Below are positions 52,557 to 61,549 of a stretch of DNA of 64,000 nucleotides, piece by piece (positions within the stretch are counted from its first letter, which is position 1; each line of letters opens with the position of its first letter). The position numbers and the translations under genes are program-made. The notes beneath the pieces were generated by a model that saw nothing but the letters and a program-made list of their open reading frames with translations, was not told the origin of the DNA and did not search any database. This DNA comes from Gammaproteobacteria bacterium (GTDB lineage: Bacteria; Pseudomonadota; Gammaproteobacteria; Legionellales; Legionellaceae), in contig JAPLRL010000034.1 in NCBI GenBank assembly GCA_026399205.1, positions 17,175-81,174 on the forward strand, given 5' to 3'.

Positions 52557-53264
52557 ATGTCAAAATCACAGTTTTTTACTCCGCCGCCTCAATTGACTCG
52601 AGCGGGACGAGATTTTCAGGCAAAACAAGCCGATGCAGCTGCGGTCTTAGCTCTTCTGATGCAGTCTTCAGGTTGTAAAAACATTGATGTTACCGTAGAC
52701 CAACAAAATGGCTGCTTAGGGAACTATAATTCAAATGCAAAAACGTTTGCTGTTACCTGTCGTGATAATGGCGTATCTCTGAAGGTTTGTCGGACTGTTG
52801 ATAGTCAAGCTAATAAAAACCCCTCCTTTGGCGTTACTGAACAAAGTGTAAAACAGTGTTTAGGTAATGATGTGATGGGTCGGTTTGCGAATGAAACGGG
52901 TGCATTGGATCCAACCAACGAGTCACTCACTGCTTGCTCAGGTGCAAACTATGCAAATAATGGTTTTACATCAGCATTTAAGACTACGCCGGTTTCTAAA
53001 GCAGTTTGTGATGCAATGAAAGATGCATATACGAATGAGTTTGTTGATTGCTCGGAAAGCAACCCAATTTTCTCAGCAGCAGCTAAGCATCCGGAGCTAG
53101 CCGCGCTTGCTTGTTTAGTGGTTGTATTCTCGCCGCTTTTCTATTGCGCTTATCAAAAAGTAAAAAATGGACAAGCGTGCTCTACCTCAACAAATGAGGT
53201 CCTCGAGTGTGCGACCGTATGCTGCGATAAGCCTGCACGCCGCTCTTCTAGCCCATTTTTATAA
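52557..53264 (+). CDS. Cys-rich hypothetical protein with one membrane segment
   Basis: 235 residues from the ATG at 52557 (AAGGATTG upstream). Not recognised. Fourteen cysteines are spread through the protein. One hydrophobic segment (AALACLVVVFSPLFYCAY, about 178-198) lies near the C-terminus, followed by a short Cys-containing tail ending CATVCC... RRSSSPFL. No N-terminal signal peptide. A tail-anchored, C-terminally polar layout is common among type IV secreted effectors, but this is speculation. Confidence 0.75.
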   Translation: MSKSQFFTPPPQLTRAGRDFQAKQADAAAVLALLMQSSGCKNIDVTVDQQNGCLGNYNSNAKTFAVTCRDNGVSLKVCRTVDSQANKNPSFGVTEQSVKQCLGNDVMGRFANETGALDPTNESLTACSGANYANNGFTSAFKTTPVSKAVCDAMKDAYTNEFVDCSESNPIFSAAAKHPELAALACLVVVFSPLFYCAYQKVKNGQACSTSTNEVLECATVCCDKPARRSSSPFL

Positions 53265-53342
53265 TGGCTATATAGTCCTCACTTCCTCGTGAAAGCGGGG
53301 AAGTGGCACCAAATTCCCAGATTTCGGTGCGCTGCATCCAGG

Positions 53343-54533
53343 CTACTCTCCTTGTAATGCCAAGCAAGAAATCCCGATCACCCCAACGGCCAACGCAATC
53401 GGAATCACACTTACCCCATAAACAAATGCTTGGGTGACCTGAGTGCCGCCGTAGGCTGTGACGACAGCGCCGATGACCGAATGGAAAAAATACCCAAAGC
53501 TCATGATAATCATATTGGCAACGGCTGTGGTGAGCCCTGCAAGATTTTCAGGCACATAGGTGGACGCTTTATAAATAGCCAAAATTTGATAAGCGCAGCA
53601 GATGCCAATGATGATAAAGCCAATGGTGATGCTGCTTAGGGAGAGGATGCCCGCAATGAGAGCGGTAAAAATAATACACATGATCGTCCCTGCGGCGATG
53701 ACGACACCTAAATATTGTTTGGTTTTTTCTGCAGCCAGGCTTAAAACAGGGGCACCAAAACACATACCCATAAAAATCATGGAGGGCAGATAACTGGCGA
53801 TTGAGGCATTCAGCCCATATACTTGTTTTAGAAATTGCGGGCCCCAAATGTCTGCGAATCCTTCAAGGGGCCCGACCATTAAGCCTGCAAAACAACAGAG
53901 CATCATCACTTTGCTGTTGGTTAACACGGTTTTGATGCTTGCTAAAATAGAAGGGTGTTCGTCGGGCTCGACTTCAGGAACCACAAAATAAGTCACGAAG
54001 GCAAGCACAAGACCAACGATGGCAAAAAACGCGACTACGGCTTGATAACCCCAAGCATGATTCATTAAGCTCACCGGACCTTCACCATAAATGGCCCCGA
54101 TGAGCCCGATGGTGACGGAAAAACTCAACATTCTGGCGAAGTGTTTTGCTTTGAAGCTCATGCGGATAATTTTGAAGATACCCAAAATTGCGGCAGAAGA
54201 CCCAATACCGATGAGGGCGCGACCGAGCAGTAGAGCTATCCAGTTATCAGAGAAAAGAATAGGTATTAATCCCAGAACAGCAAGTAAAATACAGACCGTC
54301 ATGATTTTTCGTGGCCCAAAACGGTCAAGCAACATGCCTATTGGCAGGTGTAATAATGTATAGCCGATATAATAAATTCCTGAAAATTGGCCAAATAGGG
54401 TGGCGTCAATATGAAATTGATGAGTAAGATCACTCATCATCACACTGGGCATGACTCTTAAAATATATTGGTATGCATAAAATAAAGATGCAATCAGCCA
54501 TGCAAACCAGGTAATATTGCGCGAAGTAGACAA
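53343..54533 (-). CDS. MFS transporter, Pht-like subfamily (copy 2)
   Basis: 396 residues, 12 membrane helices. YQYILRVMPSVMMSDLTHQFHID and GIYYIGYTLLHLPIGMLLDRFGPRK give the same N-terminal pattern as the transporter at 41655, including the PSVM motif in helix 1, so both belong to one subfamily. Start is TTG at 54533 with GGAAA upstream, because no suitable ATG is near. Divergent from lysC-lysA across a family D repeat; substrate unknown. Confidence 0.88.
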   Translation of the reverse strand: MSTSRNITWFAWLIASLFYAYQYILRVMPSVMMSDLTHQFHIDATLFGQFSGIYYIGYTLLHLPIGMLLDRFGPRKIMTVCILLAVLGLIPILFSDNWIALLLGRALIGIGSSAAILGIFKIIRMSFKAKHFARMLSFSVTIGLIGAIYGEGPVSLMNHAWGYQAVVAFFAIVGLVLAFVTYFVVPEVEPDEHPSILASIKTVLTNSKVMMLCCFAGLMVGPLEGFADIWGPQFLKQVYGLNASIASYLPSMIFMGMCFGAPVLSLAAEKTKQYLGVVIAAGTIMCIIFTALIAGILSLSSITIGFIIIGICCAYQILAIYKASTYVPENLAGLTTAVANMIIMSFGYFFHSVIGAVVTAYGGTQVTQAFVYGVSVIPIALAVGVIGISCLALQGE

Positions 54534-54617
54534 CTGGCGTTTTCCGAGTAGGAGATAATGGTTAGGTATATTACTCTATTTCTTTATTTGACCACAAGAT
54601 ATCCGAACCGCAGATAT

Positions 54618-54710
54618 CCGAGCCGCGACCGTTAGGGAGCGGAAGTTTTAATAGCGACGGTTAGAAACCGGACATTTTAAAACTTCCGCTCCCTAACGGT
54701 CGCGGCTCGG
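54618..54710. repeat. Family D palindrome with expanded loop
   Basis: Standard 25-bp arms (GTTAGGG type) separated by 43 nt instead of 14. The extra loop repeats a GCGACGGTTAG fragment, suggesting internal duplication. A partial extra GATATCCGA lies just before it. Confidence 0.85.
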
Positions 54711-54744
54711 ATTTTTACGATGATACAAAGATTGAGGACTGAAC

Positions 54745-57309
54745 ATGCGACAAATCGTGACTAAATTCGGTGGCACCAGCGTTTCTACAAAAGAAAACTG
54801 GCAGCATATTGCCGCTATCACGCAACAGCACATTCACCATGGCTTGCAACCCTTGATTGTATGCTCTGCGTTGACAGAAGCCTCAAACCAGCTCGAAAAG
54901 TTGGTGACAGCTGCACTCTTGAATGAACACCAGCAGTTGTATCAAACCTTATATTCTCGCTATCAACAGCTTGCCGACGCCCTCGACGTTGATAGTCAAT
55001 GCATTGAGCCAGATTTTCAGTTATTACAGCAATGGTTAATGGGGATTGCCCTTTTAAAAGAAGCGCCTGCAAAAACCCATGCCCAAGTTTTAAGCTTGGG
55101 TGAATTGATGCTCACTCGCTTAGGCCAAGGTTTTTTACAGCAGCAGGGGATCACCTGCAGTTGGTTTGATGCGCGTGAGGCCCTGGTATCTATGCCGGTG
55201 AAAGGTGAAGAAAGGGCGAATTATCTTGCGGCTCGCGCGCTATGCGACCCTCAACCCGAATTAGTTGAGCAGCTGATTAAAACAGGTGCGCAGGCGGTGA
55301 TTACTCAAGGATTTATCGCCAGGAACCCTCAAGGCGAAACCGTTTTATTAGGTCGCGGGGGGTCTGATACCTCGGCTGCGTTATTTGCTGCCATGCTAGA
55401 TGCCGAGGCTTGTGAAATCTGGACCGATGTTCCGGGTATTTATACTGCAAACCCGCATCAACTCCCGCATGCCCGTCTTTTAAAACAACTCGATTATCAT
55501 GAAGCGCAAGAAATTGCCTCAATGGGTGCTAAAGTATTGCACCCCAGCTGCTTGCCGCCTGTTCGCCGCGCGAATATTCCGATGTTTGTGAAGTACACCA
55601 GCATGCCAGCACATTCTGGCACACGCATCTCTAAAGACACTGATATGGACGCCCCGCCCATTAAAGCCATCTTGGTTAAACATAATGTGACCCTGATTTC
55701 TATTGATACCTTGACTATGTGGCAACAAGCGGGTTTTCTTGCAGATGTGTTTGCTCAATTTAAACAGCATGGGTTTTCGGTTGATTTACTGTCTTCTTCT
55801 GAATCTAACGTGACCCTGTCGCTCGATGTGAATGCAAAATATCAAGAGCGTCAAGCACTAGATGCGTTACTTGCCGATTTAAATCAATTTTGTCGCGCGA
55901 AACTCATCGCACCTTGTAGTGCGTTAAGTCTCGTCGGACACCCGATTCGTACGGTTTTACCCTTATTAATGCCAGCGATGGATGTGTTTGAAGGGAAGCA
56001 GATTCATATGATGTCGTTGGCGTCGAATGATCTCAACCTCACGTTTGTGGTGGATGAGTCCCAGGCGGATAAGTTATGTCAACATTTGCATCAGTTATTG
56101 ATCGAAAATAACCCACAAAATTTTTATTATTCAAAAAGTTGGCATGATGAATTTGGCCTACCGGATATTAAAGAAAAACCTTGGTGGGAAGTTAAGCGCG
56201 AATCTTTATTGGATCTTGCGAAAACAACCGCCCCTTGTTATGTCTATAACTGCCAAATTCAAGCTGAAAGAGCGCAAGAATTATTATCGCTTACGTCAAT
56301 TGATCAGGTGTTTTATGCCATGAAGGCCAATCCACATTCTGAAATTTTAAAAACACTGTATCACTTAGGGGTGGGGTTTGAATGTGTGTCTATTCAAGAA
56401 TTACAGCATGTATTACATCTTTTTCCGAAGCTGGATAAAAAACAACTGCTATTTACGCCTAATTTTGCAGCGCGATCAGAATATGAATTTGCAGTGTCTT
56501 TGGGGTGTTATATCACGATTGACAGCCTCTATCCGCTGAAAAGCTGGCCTGAATTATTTCATAATCGATCGATTATTTTACGCATTGACCTAGGCAGTGG
56601 TGCAGGACACCATAAATATGTTTGCACCGGTGGGGATGAATCGAAATTTGGGATCCCTAAAACCAACTTGGATGAAGTCGCCTTCCTGGTAAAACAACAT
56701 CATATCAAAGTGATAGGTTTACATTCACACTCTGGCAGCGGTATTTTGAAGCCTGATTTATGGCAAGAAACTGCGATGTTATTAGCAGCAGAGACCAAAC
56801 GTTTTCCTGAAGTACGCATTCTTAATTTAGGGGGCGGCTTAGGCGTGGTCGATAAACCGGGCCAACAGCCTTTAAATATTCAAGCACTCGAAGCGTCTTT
56901 CAAAGCGGTTAAATCACGGTACCCGAAACTCAAGTTTTGGCTAGAGCCCGGGCGTTATTTTGTGGCAGAAAGTGGGGTGATTTTAGCCAAAGTCACGCAA
57001 CATAAAGAAAAAGGAAAAGTTCGCTTTATTGGGATAGATACGGGCATGAACTCCCTGATTCGTCCGATGTTGTATGGTGCGTATCACGAGATTGTTAATT
57101 TAACGCGCTTACATGAAGAAAAAACGGGGTTTGCCCATATTGTTGGGCCTATTTGTGAATCAGCAGATACACTCGGGTATGACAGATTACTCCCTCATAC
57201 CGTTGAAGGCGATGTGGTCTTGATTGCCAATACTGGGGCTTATGGGCATTGTATGAGTTCTTCGTATAATTTACGGCCTGCAGCGCTTGAGATTGTGTTG
57301 GATTTGTAA
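54745..57309 (+). CDS. lysAC: Fused aspartate kinase / diaminopimelate decarboxylase
   Basis: 854 residues joining the first and last steps of lysine/diaminopimelate synthesis. Residues 1-~460: aspartokinase with KFGGTSVS (7-14), GRGGSDTSAALFAAMLDAE, EIWTDVPGIYTANP and two ACT domains (about 310-460). Residues ~490-854: PLP decarboxylase with K527 in YAMKANPH, GLHSHSGSGI, LNLGGGLGV, EPGRYFVAES and CESADTLGYD, which contributes Cys across the dimer. This fusion is known in Xanthomonadales and some Legionellales. The 3' end overlaps epmC by 70 nt in convergent orientation. Confidence 0.95.
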   Translation: MRQIVTKFGGTSVSTKENWQHIAAITQQHIHHGLQPLIVCSALTEASNQLEKLVTAALLNEHQQLYQTLYSRYQQLADALDVDSQCIEPDFQLLQQWLMGIALLKEAPAKTHAQVLSLGELMLTRLGQGFLQQQGITCSWFDAREALVSMPVKGEERANYLAARALCDPQPELVEQLIKTGAQAVITQGFIARNPQGETVLLGRGGSDTSAALFAAMLDAEACEIWTDVPGIYTANPHQLPHARLLKQLDYHEAQEIASMGAKVLHPSCLPPVRRANIPMFVKYTSMPAHSGTRISKDTDMDAPPIKAILVKHNVTLISIDTLTMWQQAGFLADVFAQFKQHGFSVDLLSSSESNVTLSLDVNAKYQERQALDALLADLNQFCRAKLIAPCSALSLVGHPIRTVLPLLMPAMDVFEGKQIHMMSLASNDLNLTFVVDESQADKLCQHLHQLLIENNPQNFYYSKSWHDEFGLPDIKEKPWWEVKRESLLDLAKTTAPCYVYNCQIQAERAQELLSLTSIDQVFYAMKANPHSEILKTLYHLGVGFECVSIQELQHVLHLFPKLDKKQLLFTPNFAARSEYEFAVSLGCYITIDSLYPLKSWPELFHNRSIILRIDLGSGAGHHKYVCTGGDESKFGIPKTNLDEVAFLVKQHHIKVIGLHSHSGSGILKPDLWQETAMLLAAETKRFPEVRILNLGGGLGVVDKPGQQPLNIQALEASFKAVKSRYPKLKFWLEPGRYFVAESGVILAKVTQHKEKGKVRFIGIDTGMNSLIRPMLYGAYHEIVNLTRLHEEKTGFAHIVGPICESADTLGYDRLLPHTVEGDVVLIANTGAYGHCMSSSYNLRPAALEIVLDL

Positions 57310-57815
57310 AAATCTACCAATGCCAACCTAAATTGTTCTGCACGTGGGGGCAACCCATCTTGCTCATAGCGCATCACTTGTTGCGCTAATTGCTTTTTAA
57401 ATGCCTCAGTATCTGGTGTAACACCATTGAGATTGTCAGTGCTCGGTTGAAATCGGTATCCAGCTGCATCAGACAGCATCCATTCAATGGCTTGCGGCTT
57501 AATTTCTTGCGCCTGAAATAAAGCTTGCTGCTCCGCGGAGCGGCCATCTGGCTCATACCAATAGCCATAATCAATTTGTTGTCTTCGTTTGGGGCCTGCA
57601 ATAAACCAATGCGCGCATTCATGGAGTGCGCTACTAAAAAATCCATGGGCAAAATAAATGGCGTGATAGCTGCAGGCTGCATGAGCAGGAAGATAAAGGG
57701 GCTCGTCATCCCCTTGTACTAATTGTGTATTGTATTCCGACATAAAGCAGTCGCTAAATAGACGGATTAAATCTTGTGGGTCGTGGATAGTCAAGTTTAC
57801 AGTACTCAAATACAC
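57240..57815 (-). CDS. epmC: Elongation factor P hydroxylase
   Basis: 191 residues, EpmC/YfcM family, which hydroxylates the beta-lysylated lysine of EF-P. Signature stretches: YNTQLVQGDDEPLYLPA, FAHGFFSSALHECAHWFIAG with metal-binding H65, E66 and H69, DYGYWYEPDGR and KPQAIEWMLSDAAG. The predicted start is a GTG at 57815 lying at the very edge of a family E palindrome, whose arm supplies AGGATCAC just upstream. The 3' end overlaps lysC-lysA by 70 nt, an unusually long convergent overlap. Confidence 0.93.
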   Translation of the reverse strand: MYLSTVNLTIHDPQDLIRLFSDCFMSEYNTQLVQGDDEPLYLPAHAACSYHAIYFAHGFFSSALHECAHWFIAGPKRRQQIDYGYWYEPDGRSAEQQALFQAQEIKPQAIEWMLSDAAGYRFQPSTDNLNGVTPDTEAFKKQLAQQVMRYEQDGLPPRAEQFRLALVDFYKSNTISSAAGRKLYEELIQCP

Positions 57816-57900
57816 GTGATCCTGAGCGTCAGCGAAGGATCTCCTACAGTCAGCAATGCGTCATTTGCAGGAGATCCTTCGCTGACGCTCAGGATGACGT
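57814..57900. repeat. Family E palindrome upstream of epmC
   Basis: Arms ACGTGATCCTGAGCGTCAGC plus GAAGGATCTCCT (57814-57845) and GGAGATCCTTCGCTGACGCT plus CAGGATGACGT (57870-57900). Confidence 0.9.
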
Positions 57901-57953
57901 GGGAACTTACTTAAATCTTGAAATGATAACACAACGCTTTCTGAAACCCCAAC

Positions 57954-58646
57954 CTACTCCAACGTATAAGACACACAGGTCCCGCTCGTTCCGCCACAAG
58001 CCACATTAGATTGTAAGGTTTTGGATTCTGTGACCGAATATCCCAGGCATACCATATACAATGGATTATTGGGATTGTTATACCAATTAAATACACCACC
58101 ACTGGGTTGAGAGACAGTCGTGACATAGCTATCCGATTTAAAAGGCGGGCCACTGAGATTGCTATCTAGGGTGACAACAGTGGTTGGGATGGGTGGGCGG
58201 GTGGTGTTCCACAGTGTTGCTGGCGTTCCATTGGCATTGAGTATTTCACACATATAGCCATAGTTACTGGGTTTTTGATTTAACGTGATGTTCAATACAG
58301 ACGCTGTTCCAGCGCCGCTCGCTTGCGTTAATTTAAAAACCACGACCCCGGTGGAGAGGTAAGGTAGCGGAATTCCGGTGAAATTTTCCACTTGCCCCGC
58401 GCGAAACAGCATACTACATGCCGCCGTCGAATCACGATTACAATCGGGTGCACATCCCACCGTGTCCGTTAACGATTGATCAACCGGACATAAGGCTCTC
58501 CAATCAAGCATGATGGATGACGAAGTGGGGTCAGTGATGACGGGAAAATTTGAATTTTGTAGTGTGAAGTCATTGTCTTGTGGGGCGGCTTGCACGGTAT
58601 TGGCCACAATCAGCGCTGCCAGTGAGATCCATTTTCTTGTGTTCAT
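57954..58646 (-). CDS. Secreted hypothetical protein
   Basis: 230 residues from the ATG at 58646, chosen because AAGGAT precedes it and the product starts with a clean signal peptide (MNTRKWISLAALIVANTVQA, cut before A-P-Q). An in-frame codon 36 nt upstream is less likely. The mature part has six to eight cysteines (CPVDQ... CAPDCNRDSTAAC... MVCLGYSV... ACGGTSGTC), probably disulfide-bonded in the periplasm or outside, and is beta-rich. Family not recognised. Confidence 0.8.
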   Translation of the reverse strand: MNTRKWISLAALIVANTVQAAPQDNDFTLQNSNFPVITDPTSSSIMLDWRALCPVDQSLTDTVGCAPDCNRDSTAACSMLFRAGQVENFTGIPLPYLSTGVVVFKLTQASGAGTASVLNITLNQKPSNYGYMCEILNANGTPATLWNTTRPPIPTTVVTLDSNLSGPPFKSDSYVTTVSQPSGGVFNWYNNPNNPLYMVCLGYSVTESKTLQSNVACGGTSGTCVSYTLE

Positions 58647-58759
58647 GTTTATCCTTGATGATTTGAACGAGAAAAAAGACAACTTTATATAGAATAATCA
58701 TAGCACAAGATGAAAAGGTTTTTATTTCCAGAAATCCGGACTGTCGGATACTCGAACAT

Positions 58760-58823
58760 CCGAGCCGCGACCGTGAGGGAGCGGAAGTTTTAAAATTTCC
58801 GCTCCCTCACGGTCGCGGCTCGG
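58760..58823. repeat. Family D palindrome
   Basis: CCGAGCCGCGACCGTGAGGG plus AGCGG arms around AAGTTTTAAAATTT, between the divergent secreted-protein gene and the 802-residue gene. Confidence 0.9.
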
Positions 58824-58918
58824 ATTGATCGACGATTAGCGACGATGAGTTTGTCGGAAGTTTTAAAGTTTAGGGGGGGGTGTTACCTAAAACGGCATTT
58901 ATGGTATATAATTAACCT

Positions 58919-61327
58919 ATGTGGTTTCAAAAAGGGTTAATCATTCCAAGTCTAAGCAGAGAAAGCAAAGCTAAATTAGCTGCGGTCTTAACAAAGCGGG
59001 CGGAGGTGGGTGATCAGTATGCTCAACTGACTCGTGATCCGTCGGTTTGCCATGATTCGGAGGTCGTTCGTGCATTGGGCGAATTAAAATGTATGCTTGA
59101 TCAAATCGATTCGTTCATGCAGGGGATAGACGATCCGCAAAATCAGGGTAATTTAGAAACAAATATTATGCATTTTCATGACGATTTTCCAGGATTTTAC
59201 ACCTTGTATCTTCATCAGATAGATGCCCGAAAAACCGTGCTGCAAGCATTTAAAACAAAGCATGAAGAGGGCTTTTTTCAAGCCCTTCACACCGAAGAAT
59301 ATAAAGCATCTACAAGACTCGTTGACTTACTGAACGAAGAACTATACCGATTAATCAATAAAAATGGCGGTGGGAAGAAAGAAGAAGAGGCGTTTAGGCG
59401 TGATCCGCAACACTACATCACAGCGCATCCTAAGCTTGATGCCCGCATCAAGTTTCTTTACCATGCAGTTCAGCAGATGATAGAGACCAACACCTTCCAC
59501 GAACAAGCCCTAAGGCGCGATCTGGAAACACCGCCGCATACGGTAAAACCGGCGACATTGAAAAGCTATCACCAAGCGATTGAGCGAGAGTTAGTTAAAG
59601 TGAGAACTTTAGCGTATGAACTTGCATCTAGCCACTTCTCTCATCGCAACACGAAAATTATCGAAGTGGTGACCGACAGCATTTGGCAATCGTTTGAGTC
59701 ATGTCAAAATTCTCCACATCCGTTTAATTTCCATTGTGAAGCAGATGATGTGGGCGCTGAAAAGCGCGTGTTTACCACTTTAGGTAAAAAAATGGTCTCG
59801 ATGATTCCCGAAGTTCTCATCGGTAAACAGCATGATACCGCATCAGTGGGGGACGATTGGGATGATACGGATGCCCCAGTTCGACCTTTAGAGGGCTTAT
59901 CAAATAGTACAGCCACGCCGCCTTCACGCTCAGAACAGGTCACGCCATCTGCAACTGTTGTCGCCCCAAAAGAAGTACGGATGCACAGGCCCTCTCATGA
60001 TAATAAAACGTATGGATACTACTTTTATTTATTAGAAAACAGCGTCGACGCTTTGAAAAAGCAGCTTGTGGATACGCAAGCAAGACTTGGCTTAGAGACT
60101 GATCCTGAAAGAGAGTTATATACCGATCGTGCGGAACTCATGATAGCTGTACTGCGACAAAACATAAAAAATCGTGCGCCAGACAATTATCACTTTGACG
60201 TAGACGAAGAAATTAAGGCCATGGCGCAAGAGGTGTTTGAGTATATCAACGAACATATTCAAGAACTTGACGCTGAAGTTGAGGACATGAAAGATACCGC
60301 GCTCGCCGAAGAGTTTATTCTGACTCAGGCGAAAGATATCTTTGGTGAGAGCAGTGATTTAGATGATGACTCAGAAGAAATTCAGGCTGAAGGTGAGTTA
60401 GAGGTAACTGAGCTTAAAAAACATAATCCGTTTGTTCGAATATTAAGACAGAGTCTAGAAAAATTAACCTCATTACATCAGGGGTTAAAAGCTTTACAAG
60501 AAGAAAAAGAGCAGGCATTTAACGGCTTACCCATGGAAGGAGTTGTTAAATGGTGTGATGCTTGGCGTGAACGCGTGATTCAGCAAATGGATGATACTCA
60601 TGCGATGTTATGGCGGGCTGAGGCGCAAAGGGATAACGCGTTCGCGTTTGATGAATATGTTAAGACGGATGAATACGGAGCAACCGCTGTGTTTATACAC
60701 CATCTTGAACGCGAGGTTCATCGTCTATTGAAAACAAAGGGTGCTGAAGAATTAAGGGTGCCGTTACTTTGTAAAGCGCTAGAACAGTTTAGAAATATCA
60801 CGGAAAAGTATGAACATGATATTGAAGAAGCCATGCTTAATATTGATGCTGATGAGACCACTTTTGATAAAGTGTATGAGAGCTATCATGACGCGATTCA
60901 AAGCGCGATTCTTGAAGCAAGGCAACAGGCCTTTACGCAGGGCTTAGAGCACGTCACTCATCAACACACCAAGCTATTTGGTTGGTTAGGTCGCGCGATG
61001 CAACAAGCCTATCAGTCCTGTGATGCTAAGCCTTTTACATGGGGTGATCACGTAGAGGCCGATCGTGCAACGCAAATTGTGAGGGGTTTAGCGAATAAAA
61101 CAGCGCATGTGGTTGAGGGGGCGGCTCACCATGCGCTGGATGCTGCAAAAGGGGTTGTAGGTGCTGCTCATCATGTTGTTACAGCAACTAGCCGACAAGT
61201 CGCTGGTGCAGTCGATCAGGTTACGTCACATGCTAATCGATTTTTTAAAGATGAAGAGCCTCCTAAGACACGAAAAAGAGCGGGTGCGATGATAGAGACT
61301 GATCGTAAACCACACACGCCGAAGTAA
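58919..61327 (+). CDS. Large helical hypothetical protein, 802 residues
   Basis: Not recognised. Mostly charged alpha-helix with several coiled-coil stretches (about 365-480 and 490-640), a Pro/Ser/Thr-rich linker near 310-350, and an amphipathic Ala/His/Val segment near 730-780 (ALDAAKGVVGAAHHVVTATS, then QVAGAVDQV) before a basic C-terminal end. No signal peptide or helix long enough to span a membrane. A TATAAT at 58907-58912 lies just 6 nt before the ATG and there is no Shine-Dalgarno, so the mRNA may be leaderless. Size, composition and neighbours suggest a possible secreted effector (inference). Confidence 0.75.
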   Translation: MWFQKGLIIPSLSRESKAKLAAVLTKRAEVGDQYAQLTRDPSVCHDSEVVRALGELKCMLDQIDSFMQGIDDPQNQGNLETNIMHFHDDFPGFYTLYLHQIDARKTVLQAFKTKHEEGFFQALHTEEYKASTRLVDLLNEELYRLINKNGGGKKEEEAFRRDPQHYITAHPKLDARIKFLYHAVQQMIETNTFHEQALRRDLETPPHTVKPATLKSYHQAIERELVKVRTLAYELASSHFSHRNTKIIEVVTDSIWQSFESCQNSPHPFNFHCEADDVGAEKRVFTTLGKKMVSMIPEVLIGKQHDTASVGDDWDDTDAPVRPLEGLSNSTATPPSRSEQVTPSATVVAPKEVRMHRPSHDNKTYGYYFYLLENSVDALKKQLVDTQARLGLETDPERELYTDRAELMIAVLRQNIKNRAPDNYHFDVDEEIKAMAQEVFEYINEHIQELDAEVEDMKDTALAEEFILTQAKDIFGESSDLDDDSEEIQAEGELEVTELKKHNPFVRILRQSLEKLTSLHQGLKALQEEKEQAFNGLPMEGVVKWCDAWRERVIQQMDDTHAMLWRAEAQRDNAFAFDEYVKTDEYGATAVFIHHLEREVHRLLKTKGAEELRVPLLCKALEQFRNITEKYEHDIEEAMLNIDADETTFDKVYESYHDAIQSAILEARQQAFTQGLEHVTHQHTKLFGWLGRAMQQAYQSCDAKPFTWGDHVEADRATQIVRGLANKTAHVVEGAAHHALDAAKGVVGAAHHVVTATSRQVAGAVDQVTSHANRFFKDEEPPKTRKRAGAMIETDRKPHTPK

Positions 61328-61357
61328 CCAGTAACTATTCAGCTCAAATGAACTAAA

Positions 61358-61450
61358 GTAGGGTGGATTAGGGCCGCCAGGCCCGTAATCCACCTTTGAG
61401 CTTAGAGACATAAGGTGGATTACGGGCCTGGCGGCCCTAATCCACCCTAC
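61358..61450. repeat. Family F palindrome (GTAGGGTGGATTAGGGCCGC)
   Basis: Perfect 39-bp arms (61358-61396 and 61412-61450) with a 15-nt loop between two same-strand genes. The ends GTAGGGTGG/CCACCCTAC are shared with family B, so the two may have a common origin. Confidence 0.92.
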
Positions 61451-61490
61451 AGCCTTCTTTTATTTAGACGATCTTGCCCTGATAATTAAC

Positions 61491-61518
61491 TTGCAGTTCA
61501 AAAAAAATCCTATAAAAT
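61491..61518 (+). promoter_or_regulatory. Putative promoter of the 744-residue protein gene
   Basis: TTGCAG (61491-61496), 16-nt spacer, TAAAAT (61513-61518), 31 nt before the ATG. Confidence 0.45.
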
Positions 61519-61549
61519 ACGCTGCAATTGCAATTTTTATGTAAAGACG

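Noticed and set aside
54560..54744. Lysine riboswitch upstream of lysC-lysA
   Set aside because: The leader is occupied by a family D palindrome and no L-box-like conserved segments are visible.
57386..57725. Alternative frames inside epmC
   Set aside because: The epmC frame carries all the conserved metal-site residues; the others lack any family signal.
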